This document shows positions 1-12,800 of a stretch of 64,000 bases of DNA, piece by piece. Every line of letters begins with the position of its first letter. Position 1 is the stretch's first letter. The notes beneath the pieces are model-generated. The model was given only the letters and a program-made list of their open reading frames with translations, was not told where the DNA came from and searched no databases. Position numbers and translations under genes: made by a program. The stretch comes from Blastobasis lacticolella (taxonomy: Eukaryota > Arthropoda > Insecta > Lepidoptera > Blastobasidae), in the NCBI GenBank assembly GCA_905147135.1, contig LR990048.1:10152563-10216562 (forward strand), in the 5' to 3' direction.

Positions 1-200
1 CTTTTTACACTTCGTTTAACCTTTAACAGTTATGTTTATATTAATAAACATTTTATTTTTAAGTTTAGTATTAGTTGGCTGCATGAAATCACTGCCACCA
101 TCATACAGATTATAAAAAGATTACGAAAATTGTAGGAGCGCTATCTATTGATGCTTTTTGGAACCAACTATCTATACCTACTGGAAAACTCCTCATTGAC
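1..200. repeat. Truncated copy of a long-TIR MITE
   Basis: This stretch matches 35258-35453 nearly base for base, apart from scattered substitutions, and both end at the same word, ctcctcattg. The copy near 35 kb is complete and has imperfect inverted arms. This copy is cut by the window edge and shows only the right part. The alignment breaks exactly at the element end, which supports a discrete mobile unit. Confidence 0.75.
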
Positions 201-433
201 AAGTGTCATGTTTGGTGTTGCCATTATTAAAGAAATATATTTACCAAAGTGGTATTATTGTGGGGTAATCCGTACAATCTGAAAAGTAGTTGTCAAAATA
301 CCTTTTGATCTACTGAACGTTTCTCCGACAAACGTCGAGTCGACATAATTATTAACCTACGACTTTTTGTTGCACAAAACAGATAAAAGAGTTCGGTAAC
401 GATTTATCCTACAACATTAGTTAAATTTTATCA

Positions 434-510
434 TCGAGATCTACATTACTATCAGTACTATCACTTCTCTCTAGAAACTAGTGTTTTGGGACCAATAGTT
501 TCCAAGTAGC
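434..510. repeat. Fragment of the ~115-bp tandem-repeat family
   Basis: The segment carries actatcacttctctctagaa and accaatagtttcc, in the same order and spacing as the tandem units at 33270-33790. It is a single dispersed unit of that family, about 300 bp upstream of the UTP13 start. Confidence 0.6.
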
Positions 511-674
511 CTTGGGCTGGATCCTGGTGAAAATATGACCTTCAGATTGCACCCGGTCCGGCTCTGCCTGGCCCTGATCGGTAGGTCGGTGCCCGCGCTA
601 AGTAATTCGTAATTTGCATCAACAAAACGTAAGGACCGGTCCCCTGTCATGTCAAACAAAAACGTCAAATGCAC
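471..674 (-). other. Divergent ORF of unknown status upstream of UTP13
   Basis: A 67-codon reading frame starts 143 bp from the UTP13 start codon, on the opposite strand. Its first ~50 residues (including TGDRSLRFVDANYELL) have protein-like composition. The last residues run into the dispersed repeat at 434-510, so they are unlikely to be coding. It could be the first exon of a divergent gene leaving the window, but I see no strong splice donor (the best is aag/gtcata). I do not recognise it. Confidence 0.2.
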
Positions 675-816
675 ATGGGAGGAATGTTTACTTGACTTTG
701 GTTGGTTAGGTTCCTCTTCCTTTCGTTTTTGCGATTATTGTGTTGTTTTTCTGGTTGAAATAGGGGATGAACGTTGTTAAAAATTAAAAGTTTCGACGAT
801 ATTGTAAATACCTACA

Positions 817-3441
817 ATGACCAGTTTATTGAAGGAAGAGTAAGTAGAAATTTCCAAATGTTTCTATCCTATATAACCTTAAAATTTTTCGAACTCCCGG
901 TTCTACGCAGTTATACATCTAGCCGATGGTGAAAGCCGCTTTAAAAACCGTAGTAATTTTTGAAATAGTAGGCTGTTTTATCACCTTGATTTTATTCTTT
1001 CTGGAGATACTGTTATATCATCTTTGAGCTGTATGTTATGTGTTATGATTAGTAGTAACATACAATCCTATTTTTACAGGTATGAAAAATCGGCGGAATA
1101 TTCTGCTTTTTATACTGGTGGAGATATTTCTTGGACCACTGATGCTACATATTTACTTTGTCAATGCGAAGATACAGTCAAAGTGATTGATGTGAATACA
1201 TTTTCAAATATCCTGAACATTGGGCTAACCGAAGATGGGGCTGAAAGTGATCAAATCTACACTTTTCAAATGTCTCACAAAAATGAAATGGTGCTTACTG
1301 CACACAAGAGTGGTCTCATGAAATTGTGGGACAGAGAAACAGGTCAACAGCAGAAGATATGGAGGTCGGGTCATAAGGGTCCTGTGGCTAAGCTTGCATT
1401 TGATTCTAGTGATGGAAATGTTGCATCAGGCGGGTCTGATGGCCATGTTAGGTTATGGGATCTTGCTCTGAATACTTGTACTAGTAGTCTTAAAGGTGCA
1501 GTAGGTGTGTTTACAGTGTTGAAGTATCATCCAGACCAAGCTAAGCAACTAATTTTTGGAGCAGCTGATGACACTAAAATAAGATCATGGCATTTAAAAA
1601 CTGGAAAAGAACATGTTATTTATACAGGACACTTTAGTAAAGTCACATCGCTGCAATTTACTCCTGATGGTGTATTCATGGTTAGTTCAGGGAGAGATAG
1701 AGTTTTGATACTTTGGAATTTAAACGAAAGCAAAGCTTTAAGAACTCTTCCAGTCTATGAAAGTATTGAGGCTATTGTTTTGTTACCACCATCATTCAAA
1801 ATAACTAACTTTAAAAAAAAATTAGAAACTGGTGGTATTTATGTAGCTTGTGCTGGTGAAAAGGGAGTAATCAAAGTTTGGAATATTGAAATGAGTCGAC
1901 TGATGTTCGAGCAAAGCAACAGCCTTGTGTCTCCTGCTGCAGAAGAGGGTGGTTTGGCCATAACAAATCTTCTGTTTAATGAAGCTAGAAATGTGATATC
2001 AATTGTCACAGCTGATCACAACATAATAATACATGATTTGGAGACTTTTAATTGTATGAAACAATTAATTGGATTTACAGATGAAATACTGGAAATAATA
2101 TTTTTAGGCAAAGAAGAGACTCACATTATAGTTGCAACAAATAGTTGCGACTTGAAATATTATGAGTTAGAAAATATGAATTGTCAAATTGTTAAAGGTC
2201 ATACTGATATTGTTTTAGCATTGGCATGTTTCCCTACAAGGCCTGATATGTTTGTGTCTTCAGGTAAAGATAATTCTGTCCGAATCTGGATTCAAGATTC
2301 AAATAGTGAAATTGAATGTATTGGTATAGGAACTAGGCATACAGCTTCAGTGGGATCAGTATTTGCCTCTCAAACGTCCAATAATTTTTTTGCGTCTGTA
2401 AGTCAAGACAACTGTTTAAAAGTTTGGTCTGTCCCTCAAGACACGAGTAACATTGATCAGAAGATGAAGTCAACCCATACTGAATTAGCTCATCAAATGG
2501 ACATCAATTGTGTTTCTGTTTCACCAAATGACAAAATGATAGCTACGGCTTCTCTAGATAAAACGGCTAAACTTTGGACTGAAGACTTAACTTTGTTAGG
2601 GGTTTTGAAAGGACATAGAAGGGGTGTATGGTGTGTGAGATTTTCACCTGTAGATCAAGTGGCTTTAACGTCTTCTGCTGATAGCTGCATTAAACTGTGG
2701 TCCATAGCAGACCTGAGTTGCTTAAAAACATTTGAAGGTCATGAGAGTTCAGTTTTAAAAATAGAATTTATAAGTAGAGGCCAGCAAGTTATATCAACAG
2801 GCGCAGATGGTTTGTTAAAACTTTGGAATATTAAGACATCTGAATGTAAAATGTCTTTGGACAATCATGAAGGCAAAGTGTGGTCTTTAGCTGTAAATAA
2901 ACAAGAGTCTCTTATAATCACGGGAGGTTCCGATTCAAAACTTGTTAAGTTAAAAGACATTACAGCTGAAAAACGTGAAAAGATGATAAAAGAAAGGGAA
3001 GAATCTATTTTACAGGAACAAGAATTGATGAATCTTTTATATGACAAAAAATTAGTGAAGGCTTTAAAACTTGCATTGCGCATGGAAAGACCTCTAAATG
3101 TATTAAAAATAATAAACGAAGTTCTTAAGTCAGGCAATGACAAACTTCATGAAACACTGAAAGAAATAAATCACACTCAAAAAGAAACCTTATTGAGATT
3201 TGCTGCAGAGTGGAATACAAACAATAAAAATTGTCATGCTGCTCAACTTGTATTTAATATTTTGGCGCCAGAAATCATAGCAGGAAATTTAAAAGTTCCC
3301 TCTTTGGCTTCTTTTATAGAGGGTGCATTGCCATATACAGAAAGGCATTTCGAGAGATTGACGAATTTATTACAAGATTTAAATTTCATTACTTACACTG
3401 TTAACTGTATGCAACCACATGGTGTAAAAGATAAGTTGTAA
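817..3441 (+). CDS. TBL3: UTP13/TBL3-like WD40 protein of the SSU processome
   Basis: The family is the Utp13 subunit of the UTP-B complex, which binds U3 snoRNP and the 5' external transcribed spacer of pre-rRNA in the nucleolus for 18S maturation. Exon 1 is 817-839 (start ATG at 817, MTSLLKE, donor GA/GTAAGT). Exon 2 is 1080-3441 (acceptor tttttacag at 1071-1079, stop TAA). The phase-2 junction restores Glu8 and gives 794 residues, close to human TBL3 (about 808). WD repeats fill residues ~20-650, marked by KLWD, VRLWD, ILWNL, KVWNI, VRIWI, KVWSV, KLWTE, IKLWSI and LKLWNI, consistent with two beta-propellers. The C-terminal Utp13 domain (~650-780) contains LMNLLYDKKLVKALKLALRM. The N-terminal FYTGGD and the internal SSGRDRVLILWNL match TBL3 placement. 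A frame open back to TTG 1024 crosses the polypyrimidine tract and is not the true start. A single long second exon is notable for so large a protein. Family call is firm; exon 1 rests on phase, donor quality and homolog-like length. Confidence 0.93.
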
Positions 3442-3444
3442 TCC

Positions 3445-3450
3445 AATAAA
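3445..3450 (+). terminator. Poly(A) signal of the UTP13 gene
   Basis: A canonical AATAAA begins four bases after the stop codon, within an AT-rich run. This implies a very short 3' UTR. The next gene starts about 360 bp downstream. Confidence 0.6.
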
Positions 3451-3639
3451 ATATTATAAATTATGTATACTTTACATAAAATGTTTTATTTTCCTTCAAT
3501 TGAAATGAGTAGGTATAACCACAGTTTATAGAACGCGTCCCCCCACTTAAATAAAATGTTTATGTTTTTAAACATTAACTTGCAAAATATAAAGATTTTA
3601 TAAACTCAATAATAGAAACTGGTATGTTAATTTGCTTGT

Positions 3640-3804
3640 TTTGTATGTAAAAGCTCGGAAAGATAAACGTTAGCGGCGCGGGCGCAGCGCAGCCTTTACC
3701 TTCGCCGGAAGGCAGCTTCCAGGTGCAGTAGCAGTGTATCGATCGCGCAGAGCGCACGATTGCGCGCCGCGTACTATCGCGCACGAATGTAATTAACATC
3801 AACC
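3640..3804 (+). promoter_or_regulatory. GC-rich promoter/5' UTR of the chloride-channel gene
   Basis: A locally GC- and CpG-rich block (gcggcgcgggcgcagcgcag, then several gcgc and cgcg words) stands out from AT-rich flanks. It ends at the caacc-ATG of the channel signal-peptide exon. No TATA box is evident. The role is inferred from position and composition. Confidence 0.45.
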
Positions 3805-6800
3805 ATGGATATAAGAACTTTACTAACTTGTTCAACAACTTTGTTGCTGTTCACACCATCATTGGGACAAAAATCGCCGGCGTAAGTTTTTTGCTTATTA
3901 TTTTAGTTAAGTACTTATAAAAATATTATTTTATTATTTACAAAAATAATCTAACCACTTTTTAGTATTTTAATAATAATCTAAACATTATTTTTAACTT
4001 ATGATCTGTTTAGAAAACTTTCGCGTATTAGCGAGACTGATTTTATTATAGAAAAAATAATGAGTGTTCTAATTTTCTACATTCGTAACTGCGGGCCTTA
4101 TCTGAAGCTAAATACTTAAATTTTTTAAGTATCTTACGTGGTATGTAAGTAGGTATGATGGATGACATTTCACTTCCCCTCGTCGAAGCTTTGGCTGCAG
4201 GTCTATCTCTACGATCAATCTACGTCTTGGGTCGTAATTTAGACCTGTTATAAGTACGTGATGTTAAGATTTCGACATCTACATCGCAAATATCCATTGC
4301 CAATTAAAACTGGCAACAATAGGCAGTAGAGACGTGTAAGTAGCCCCGATGGCTGTTGGCCCTGTCTGCGCGCTATATTCATACCTACTCAATTGTAAGG
4401 AACACCTGATTATTATGTAGGTATCGTACACCGCGGCGTATTCCTTCCTACTCGTTTATTTCACCTAACATTGAGGTGTTCGAAACCGAAATATCTGAGA
4501 TGTAAATAAAACGGTAATATTGCGACTGCGAGGTGAGCTGGAGTGACATGTTGCCTTGCATCAGTTGGCAACTAAAGCGGGTTATATACTTAAAACTCGA
4601 AAATAAATATATCGACGCCCATAAAGTGTAATGCGTTCAATGTACTTATTGTTACTTAATGCCCACTTCAACATTCGCCATTGAACACAGCCGTGACTAA
4701 ACCGTTATTTATTGCAGCTAATTACCGCTCAAACCATTTATGTAGTTACCTACCTCAGCTTGAAATGACCGAAACTAGACTACACTTGACAATATAAACC
4801 TATTTACCTAGGTGCTAAACGTCCACTCAAGTCTACATATCGCACGAACGTAATTAGCATTACAGATGCATCTTGGATCAATTGATATGTACATGTAGGC
4901 ACATTACCACGATAAATATGTATGAGTAGGTACTTATGGAAAACAGTAGTAAGTAAATGATCGTGTTAAAATAAAAGTAGGTACCTTTTTATCTACGATG
5001 GACACCATCGCCTTACCTACTAGTCTCACCGAGAAACTAATGTTCGTTGTGTTCCGGTTTAACGTACAGCACAATGTGATAGCCCAGTGACAATGCACCT
5101 ACAGTTCTGCATTTTTCTGGTAGATTTTCAACCTTATCATGAGATACTGCTTTCCATCTGTTGGGCTGTGTCACAGTATTGTGGCCGTGTGCTAGGTTGT
5201 CAGAGTAAGGAGTATGGTTACGTACTTTGTGGTTCTTAAGAAACTTTCTTCCAGTCGCTCTTGGGTTGTATAATGAGCTCCCAAGATTCGTTTTCCAAAA
5301 CGAATGCAACATGGAGTGTGAAAATATTTTTAACTGATTTCAATAAATGAGGAGATTTTCAATTTGTCGGAATCTTTTATTATTTATTTATTTTTATATA
5401 TTTTGTATGTTCCCCAATTACACAAAGGCGCCTGGACCGATTTAGATAGTTCCTTTTTTGTTTGAAGAGGTATACTTTGGTGGTCCCATGGTCATCAGGT
5501 CAGGATCTGATGATGAGATCCTGGAGAAATCGAGGTCAAGCCTCGTAAGTTGTAGGCACGTATGGGGTGTTTGTCACGTTATCAATATCTTACTCAAGTT
5601 TTCACTTCAGAGTGTCGTCATCTGATCATGCTCTGCTTATTATAAAACCACAGGACTCTTTATAGATTAGAAATTAGAGTAATGCAATTTGTCGACAGGA
5701 ACTACTCAGTAGTATCTAGGGGCAACATGCCTGGAAGGGTATCTCATAATTACAACTAAAATTATGAAATAGTTTTTTTTTATAAAAAACATTCTAAATT
5801 TGCTTAGTATCGTACAATACGAGTAAGTTGAGTCGGTGCCACACAGCAACCATTCCTCTCTCCCAAATGTTTTAGCCCCTCCATTGACAATATTACTGTG
5901 CTGGCACCGAGTCCAAAAATAAAGATATCTAACTTACCGGCATTGTATAACAAAAAGCTTACTTTAAAGGAATAAAAACCTTATTTGACTAGATAACAAA
6001 TATACCTATCTGCTTAAAGATACCTACTTTAAAATATTGGTCTACGCCGCGGAGGTGCCTATATATTTTCTACACATACATAATACTTATGCATTGCGGT
6101 AGGTAGTCAAATTGGGTGTTAAAAACGTAGAGGTTTATGTCCGTGCGTGATTTTTCCGGAACCATGACATATTTTGATAAAAGAAAATTTACGAGGAAAC
6201 TATAATAGCTTCCGATATCTTATCGTTTGTACCAACCTACCTATCTCCCCACAGTCCACACGTTATGCCCGTCGCCGATCATCAGTTTCATCATCACAGC
6301 TCATAACAGTCCACTGCAGGACTTAGGGCCTCATCTACGAAAGGGGAGGTTATTGCCATAATGTCCACGCTTGGCAGGCGAGTTGGAGATCGCAGTTTTA
6401 TAAATATGACAATGGAAAATGCTGCTGCCCATTTTCCAGCCTACGGAGACTAGATATTTTGACTCGAAAACATTAATCGTCTTATACAACACCTACGAGT
6501 GTAAACGGTTGGTGGTATTGTACTCTGCCGGACACTACACGGCCGGATTATCTGTTTATTAGATACGATTTAAGCCGTTTGATTTGAACTTTCTTTGTGC
6601 AATGATCTAAATGACCTTTAACATTGTAATTTATAGCATATCATGCTGACGTAGAATTTGATATCCCCCTAGGATTATCCCGCTTGCGAGCGACGCTCTT
6701 TTGCCGCAAGTCTGTGCTGTGTGTCATTTACGTCACATGGACTTGGATTTTAATGTTTATCCACAAGTGCAAATAACGGCCGTTATAGCATACCTCCCTT

Positions 6801-9800
6801 ACTTAAATGTTTCTGTAAACAGAGACGGTATAAGTGAAAACTTTTGTAATAAAAATAACTAGTTGCTATTTCTAAACATTGAGTTGAGCAGATTCTAGAT
6901 ATTTTCCTAAAAAGGCAGAATTTTCACCCCTATTTGCGTCATAAAGACTCCGATCACATCTAACTGCTAAACTCCAATATAAACTACTTAACCGAATTTC
7001 ACCAGCTTGGCAGGTGAGCAGTAATGAAAAAAGTAACAACCTAAAAAACAGTAAACGCTGCGATTGAGGTACCTACCTACCTATTATAATTTATATGTAA
7101 TGTTAAAATTGTATTATTAGGTATTTTATTGATACTATTTTAGGCTTTGCTAAATAAATAAATAAATCAAATCGCTGAAAAGAACAGTAAACAATAACGT
7201 CGGGCTAACTCTTGTAATTCAGTACATAACTATCCGTGTTTAGGATATTATCCATCCAACCAACCAATAGCTTGGTAGAGCCAGCAGCATAGGTTGATGA
7301 TAATGGTAATGATAGTGAGCCAATTGGTAGAGTAAAAAATTAATGAGAATTGGCGTCAGTCTAGTCTCAGCCTGTTTGCCAGAGACGCCCGTTGACTCAG
7401 GTGGCAATTTTAAATCGTACGTCCTTCCCTATTTACTCCCTCGAGTGGCCACATCCTTGCACGACCACATCCCTGTAGTAGTAAAACGTGAAGTAGGTAC
7501 TACATATGTATGCGTTAACTGTCTCCATTTAGTGGTCCCAGTCAGACATTTTCTGTTATGTCAACTACCTACTTGGTTACTGGCTGTTTTTAGAGCTCTT
7601 GATCCGAGATATAAAGTGTCGATGTTCTTGTTAGTAGTTATTACTTATTTCAATACTAGCTTTTGCCAGCGACTTCGTCCGCGTGAAAATCGTTTTTAGA
7701 GCAGTTTATTCAACTCAACGACCATTTAAAATGATCTCCCTAATGTATTAAAGCTAGTACTATGGAGAGGTCGAGCTGTATATTTGGTTATACCCAACCG
7801 AATTAGATTAAATATGGCCTAGATTTTAAATTGGATTCCAAACTACCAAAACCCCATCAAAATCCATTCGGCGCCATTTCCATATTTTTTACAGTCTACC
7901 TGGTCTATTATGGGTCTACATCAGCTGTTCCAGTTTCCAAAATCAATTATACCCTATATGTTGCCCAGCCTTTATAGCTACACAACAAAAGAGTTTCGTT
8001 CAAATCCGTTCAGTAGTTCCGGAGTTTAGCGTGTACAAACAGACAGATTAATATTTTAAAAATTCTTATTTTATTTTATTACTATTTCTTCATCACACTA
8101 AATATTTTTTTTGTAAATTGTCGAAGCCAGTGGCGGCGCAACCGTGCTACATAACTTTATTTACTTACTCACTCCTTTAAATTCGTCATATTTAATATGT
8201 CTATTGACTCTACCGTGACGCAAAGGCGTAGTCAGAACTCTGTAAATAAATAAATAATAAATAATTGTGGGCAAATTCACACAGCACCATCTAGCCCCAA
8301 AGTAAGCAAAGCTTGTGTTATGGGTGCTAGATAACTGATAAACTACTTATATTCTTTTTTTTTTAAATTCATACTTATTATACATAGAACACCCAGACCC
8401 GTAACAGAAATTAAAATTCATCATTTCAATTTCTGCCCGGCCGGGAATCGAACCCGGGACTTCTTGCGTGGCAGACCGGCCACTGAACCACTAACTAATG
8501 TTGACCACTGAACCACTCAGGTCGTCGAGTAGTCAGTCAGTCGTCTGTCGTCAGTCGTCCTCAGTCGTCTGTGAGGAGGAAGATGTGTGTAATTGAACTA
8601 ACTTAAATAGCCTCACCACAAGAGTTGGGGTGAACATGATTAACGTAACATGAACCAAATGACTGGATTTCAAACCCGGATAGTAGCGAGCTCGTTTTCG
8701 AATTAGATGTAATGTAACGTTTTTCTCGTAATATTCTGAGGGGCCGAAATCACTAGCCCCTTCCGCCCGCGCCGTTCTTGTCGGGCAAATGAGATGCGCC
8801 AGTGGCTACTAAGCTGCGCGTGAATGGTCACCACGTTGTCAGGCCTTGGTGCTTGGCACAGGGGCGGAACGAAAACCCTCACGCACCCCTTTACGCCGCC
8901 ACAGGCCATAATGGTAACTCAAACGTACCCAAATATCACGTATTCGGCACTAAAACGACTACGACAGGGAGCTGTCAATCAAGCTATGAGGTTTATTTTT
9001 AATTTAATGTGAAAATGAAATATTAAGTCAAACGTAATATCTATACATGCAACTGATGAATATGTAAATGGTTATAATATAGTTATAATAAAATCTAGGG
9101 TCTATGACACTGTCATTATAACGCAGTTCACTCTACAACACTTTAGTAAAATTTAGCAAGAAACATGTATTACCCCAACTAATAAGCAGTTATACAAACG
9201 TAAATTTTGGAATCAATAACCAGAACCGGATGTCACATGGTTATTATTTGGAGACGCTATTATATATTTTTTCGCCACTAAAACGTTTGCGTGATCGTCA
9301 AAAATTTGTGAACTGAGAACCGAAGCAAGGTCTTGTCGACGCAAAGACCGAGCTGTAGAAATAGCAACAACCGTCGGACAAGTCAGACTTCGAGCAATTC
9401 AGATCTAAGTAAAGACTTAACTCGATTAGGCCTATGCCTATGGCATGAGGAGTTGACTAGCTAATTCTGCCGGCGCTTTTCCGCCATCAGGAAACGCCAG
9501 GCCGCGTTTCAACCTTCCAGCTGTCCGTACGAGCCGCTTTGGTTCAACCTCTATAATGCGTACGGCTAAAGAATGGAACACGTTGCCTGTGAGATGGCGG
9601 TCAAATGCCTGTCTGGTTTGTACACAAAAAAGATCCTATAATGCATTATACTGTGCTCGCATCACCTCCCACGGTTCCGTCGTCTACAAAAATATCTACC
9701 ATATGTTGAACTTGGAATATAGTTTTTCGCAAGACTAAAAATTGGCCGGCCCGAAAGAATAACCTTTTTGGCAGCCGATGGCCGAGTGCAGGAGGTGTTC

Positions 9801-12800
9801 CTTATCCGAGGTTAGTAGGCATTTCACATATAAAAACAATAAAACTGTTACTTAAATTATTTTTTCTTAAGAATATTACTATTCTCTATTATTTAATTTT
9901 CCCTTTAAAACCTCCCAACCCAAACTTGTTTTTTTTAAGTTTGCGTATGGGATAATCCGCCACTGTATATTGCAGTAGCTTCATACATTTTTATTTAAAA
10001 TTTAGACTAATTTATAGTTAGTAGCCTATTGTACGCGGCTTATCCTTATCAACTAATAAACTGCTAATCATTACGAAGCAAGTACCTACACCTAGTGACG
10101 TTGATGTAATGGCGATGCTTCTGCCTTGAACCTTCACGCGGGCTGCTCTCGGCGGTCATGTGACTCCGCGGCCCCGGCCCGCCCCGCCGGGCTCGGCGGC
10201 ACGACACTCGGTTTGGTCATTCATTAACTGCACCATTCATATTAAATTTATTAGCGTACGATGTTTACGATTAAGATTAAGTGAAAGGTTCGGATCATGA
10301 CTGTGATACGGGTGACCTGTTTATTGTGTGCTTGCTTTTTGAAGAGTTTGTCACATAGAGACACACACGATAAACTAATAAAACCCCCTTTTTGTGACAG
10401 GGGTTAATAATGTAAAGCTGCAATTACCTACTGTCATCTTGGCGTCAATGCCGGTTGTGCCGGCAAAATTGTGGTACAAGGCGGCACTGGAGATCGAACT
10501 CGGTACCTCTCGCTTACGCGTCGGATCCCATAACCATTAGGCCACCAACGGCGATGCTCTCGAGAGCTTCAATTACTTACCGAATGTGAATGGGATTGTT
10601 TTGGCTAGTTATCTTATAATTCAAACCAGAACACAACATCACAAGCATTAGAATTGTTGATTGAAGCATTAGAAAGATTGACAAATAAGCCAAAACGTTT
10701 TAATTTACTAAAAAGTGTTGATTAGTTCCATAAACTAATCATTTTAAAAATCCTTATTCGGCATAGTCGTTGAACAACCTAATTTCACCTACATTTTAAA
10801 ATGAGCGGAAGCGTAGCTATCTGGGCAAGAGTCGAGGTAGCCCCGGCGTGTGGGACTTCTCTGCACTTGTCACCAACTGGATTTATATGTATAACGTTAG
10901 TAAAAAAGTATTTTAAAATTAAGTGATCCTAGACAACTATTTTCCATACGTGACACTATCAAGACCATTATAGGTGTGCGTTGATGTTAATGTCTATTAT
11001 TTACATGCAAGGTGGGAATTAATTTTCTAAATAAGTGGATCAAACTGTTGTTACATGGTTAATTGGGTAGGTTAGGCTCTATAAATAGAGCCAAGGCAGT
11101 CCTTTACCTTTACTTAATATGTAGAGCAAGTGGTTAAACATAGACTACTGACTAAAGCATGAACTTGACCCTAAAATAAGTACGTAGACTACTACTGAAA
11201 ACTTTGAGCAAAAACTACTAAACGGCTTTTGATGCAGCTCTGTAGTAGGTACAGTCGTACAAAGAAAAGGTTACACAGGTCAAAGAAAAATGACTCGTTC
11301 TGGTACAGCGCCTGTGTTGTCTTTTATTTGTTAGTCCGTACCTATTACACCTCAAATGCCAGCTTCTTGTAATGTATTACACTGATTCTCGCGGAAAAGG
11401 CGTTCAATAGTTCTTTATTTACGAGTCGTATCAAATCGGATTACTTTGTTGGACGTTTTTGAAACGCTAATCCGTATGACGTCATCGGACTCTGTCGGCA
11501 TCTGATACAGATGGATGGTTGGACATAGCCGCTGCAAATCACGATCCGTCCGATGCTGCACGATGCTGTTGACGCTCCATTGATAATTGTTAAATTACAA
11601 GTAGATTACAGTATAGTCAAGCTACAACAAATAACATATTCACTCAATACATTACGATTTGAGAATGAAAATCATGAATAATAAAATAATAATAATACAT
11701 TACAAATTTATGTCAATACATTTAGTTCCAAAAACTCATATATAACTATAGAATGCCTGCTTGATAAGCCAATTGCGCAGCCTGTTAGTAAACATGGGCA
11801 TGCTGGTGGCGGCGATGACTTCGGGCGGCAGTCGGTTGTCGTGAGTGTTCTCCCAAACAACTAGCAAACGCTAGGAGCGCCTTGGCAGACCCCAAAAAAC
11901 TGAAAGGTCAGCCAGCCGCCGCTTCCTCGCTCCGTCGCACCAATTAACCAACACGTAATTACTTTTTCTGCAAAAACCCAATCAAACAGTGTCTCTCAAA
12001 ACCGCGTGAAAGTACCACTTAGGTGAATTTCTATAAATTACCAAGGCTAATATTGTAAAAATTAGCCTCGTTGCACTATATACCTATATAACAGGTAACT
12101 GGGTGTTGATATCGGCTTTTAATTGAACCAGTTTCGAATGTGACGTTTAAGCAAACAGTTGCAAGTAAATACTTGCAAATAATTAATATTTTTAAAATAT
12201 ATGTCTTCCTACTGTTCTTGTTTTCGTATGTAGAGCAACAGGTTGTAAGTCCGATACTACTGCAAAAATTATGTTTCTACATATTCATCATCATTATCAT
12301 TGTACGCGAAAAGTGACGTCGCGTCATCACACCACGACGACAGTTCATAACAGTCCAGCGCTGGACTAACCGCCATAATGTTGTTGTATTTACAAATAAA
12401 TAAATAATAACTCAACAATAATCAACAGCTCTTTTGGCTTGCGTATGCAACTGGTTCAGTCTGTCATAAAAAAATATTTTTGCTATAATAGAAATAGAAC
12501 CTATGTAGGTAAAATATTTAACTCTTGTAGTTTTGTAACAGGTTCTTTATTTACGAGTATTTTCACACCAGTTACTAGATCATTACCATTGATGACAATA
12601 AGATGAATGAGGTAAAGTGATGCTATTCTGATGGAGATCTGCGCGTGATGCCGGCGTGGCCTCAGTTGCGGGCTCAAGCTGCGAGCCGCGACGTTCTAGG
12701 TTATCTACTGTAATGCAATGCGCAAAATGAATGTAAGCAACGCCCACTTTCGTTTAACCATACATTTTTATTTAAAGTGTAGATAGTCACATCACACGTC

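Noticed and set aside
1024..1079. Extension of the UTP13 frame to TTG 1024 or ATG 1033
   Set aside because: These codons cross a polypyrimidine tract and 3' splice site. The upstream exon at 817-839 gives a better start and correct phase.
5037..5312. 91-codon minus-strand ORF
   Set aside because: No recognised domain. The plus strand weakly resembles a LINE tail (GLYNELPRFVF), but too weakly to call.
7343..7699. 118-codon plus-strand ORF
   Set aside because: Its end is the dispersed CTAGCTTTTGCC repeat and the rest has no recognisable domain or splice context.
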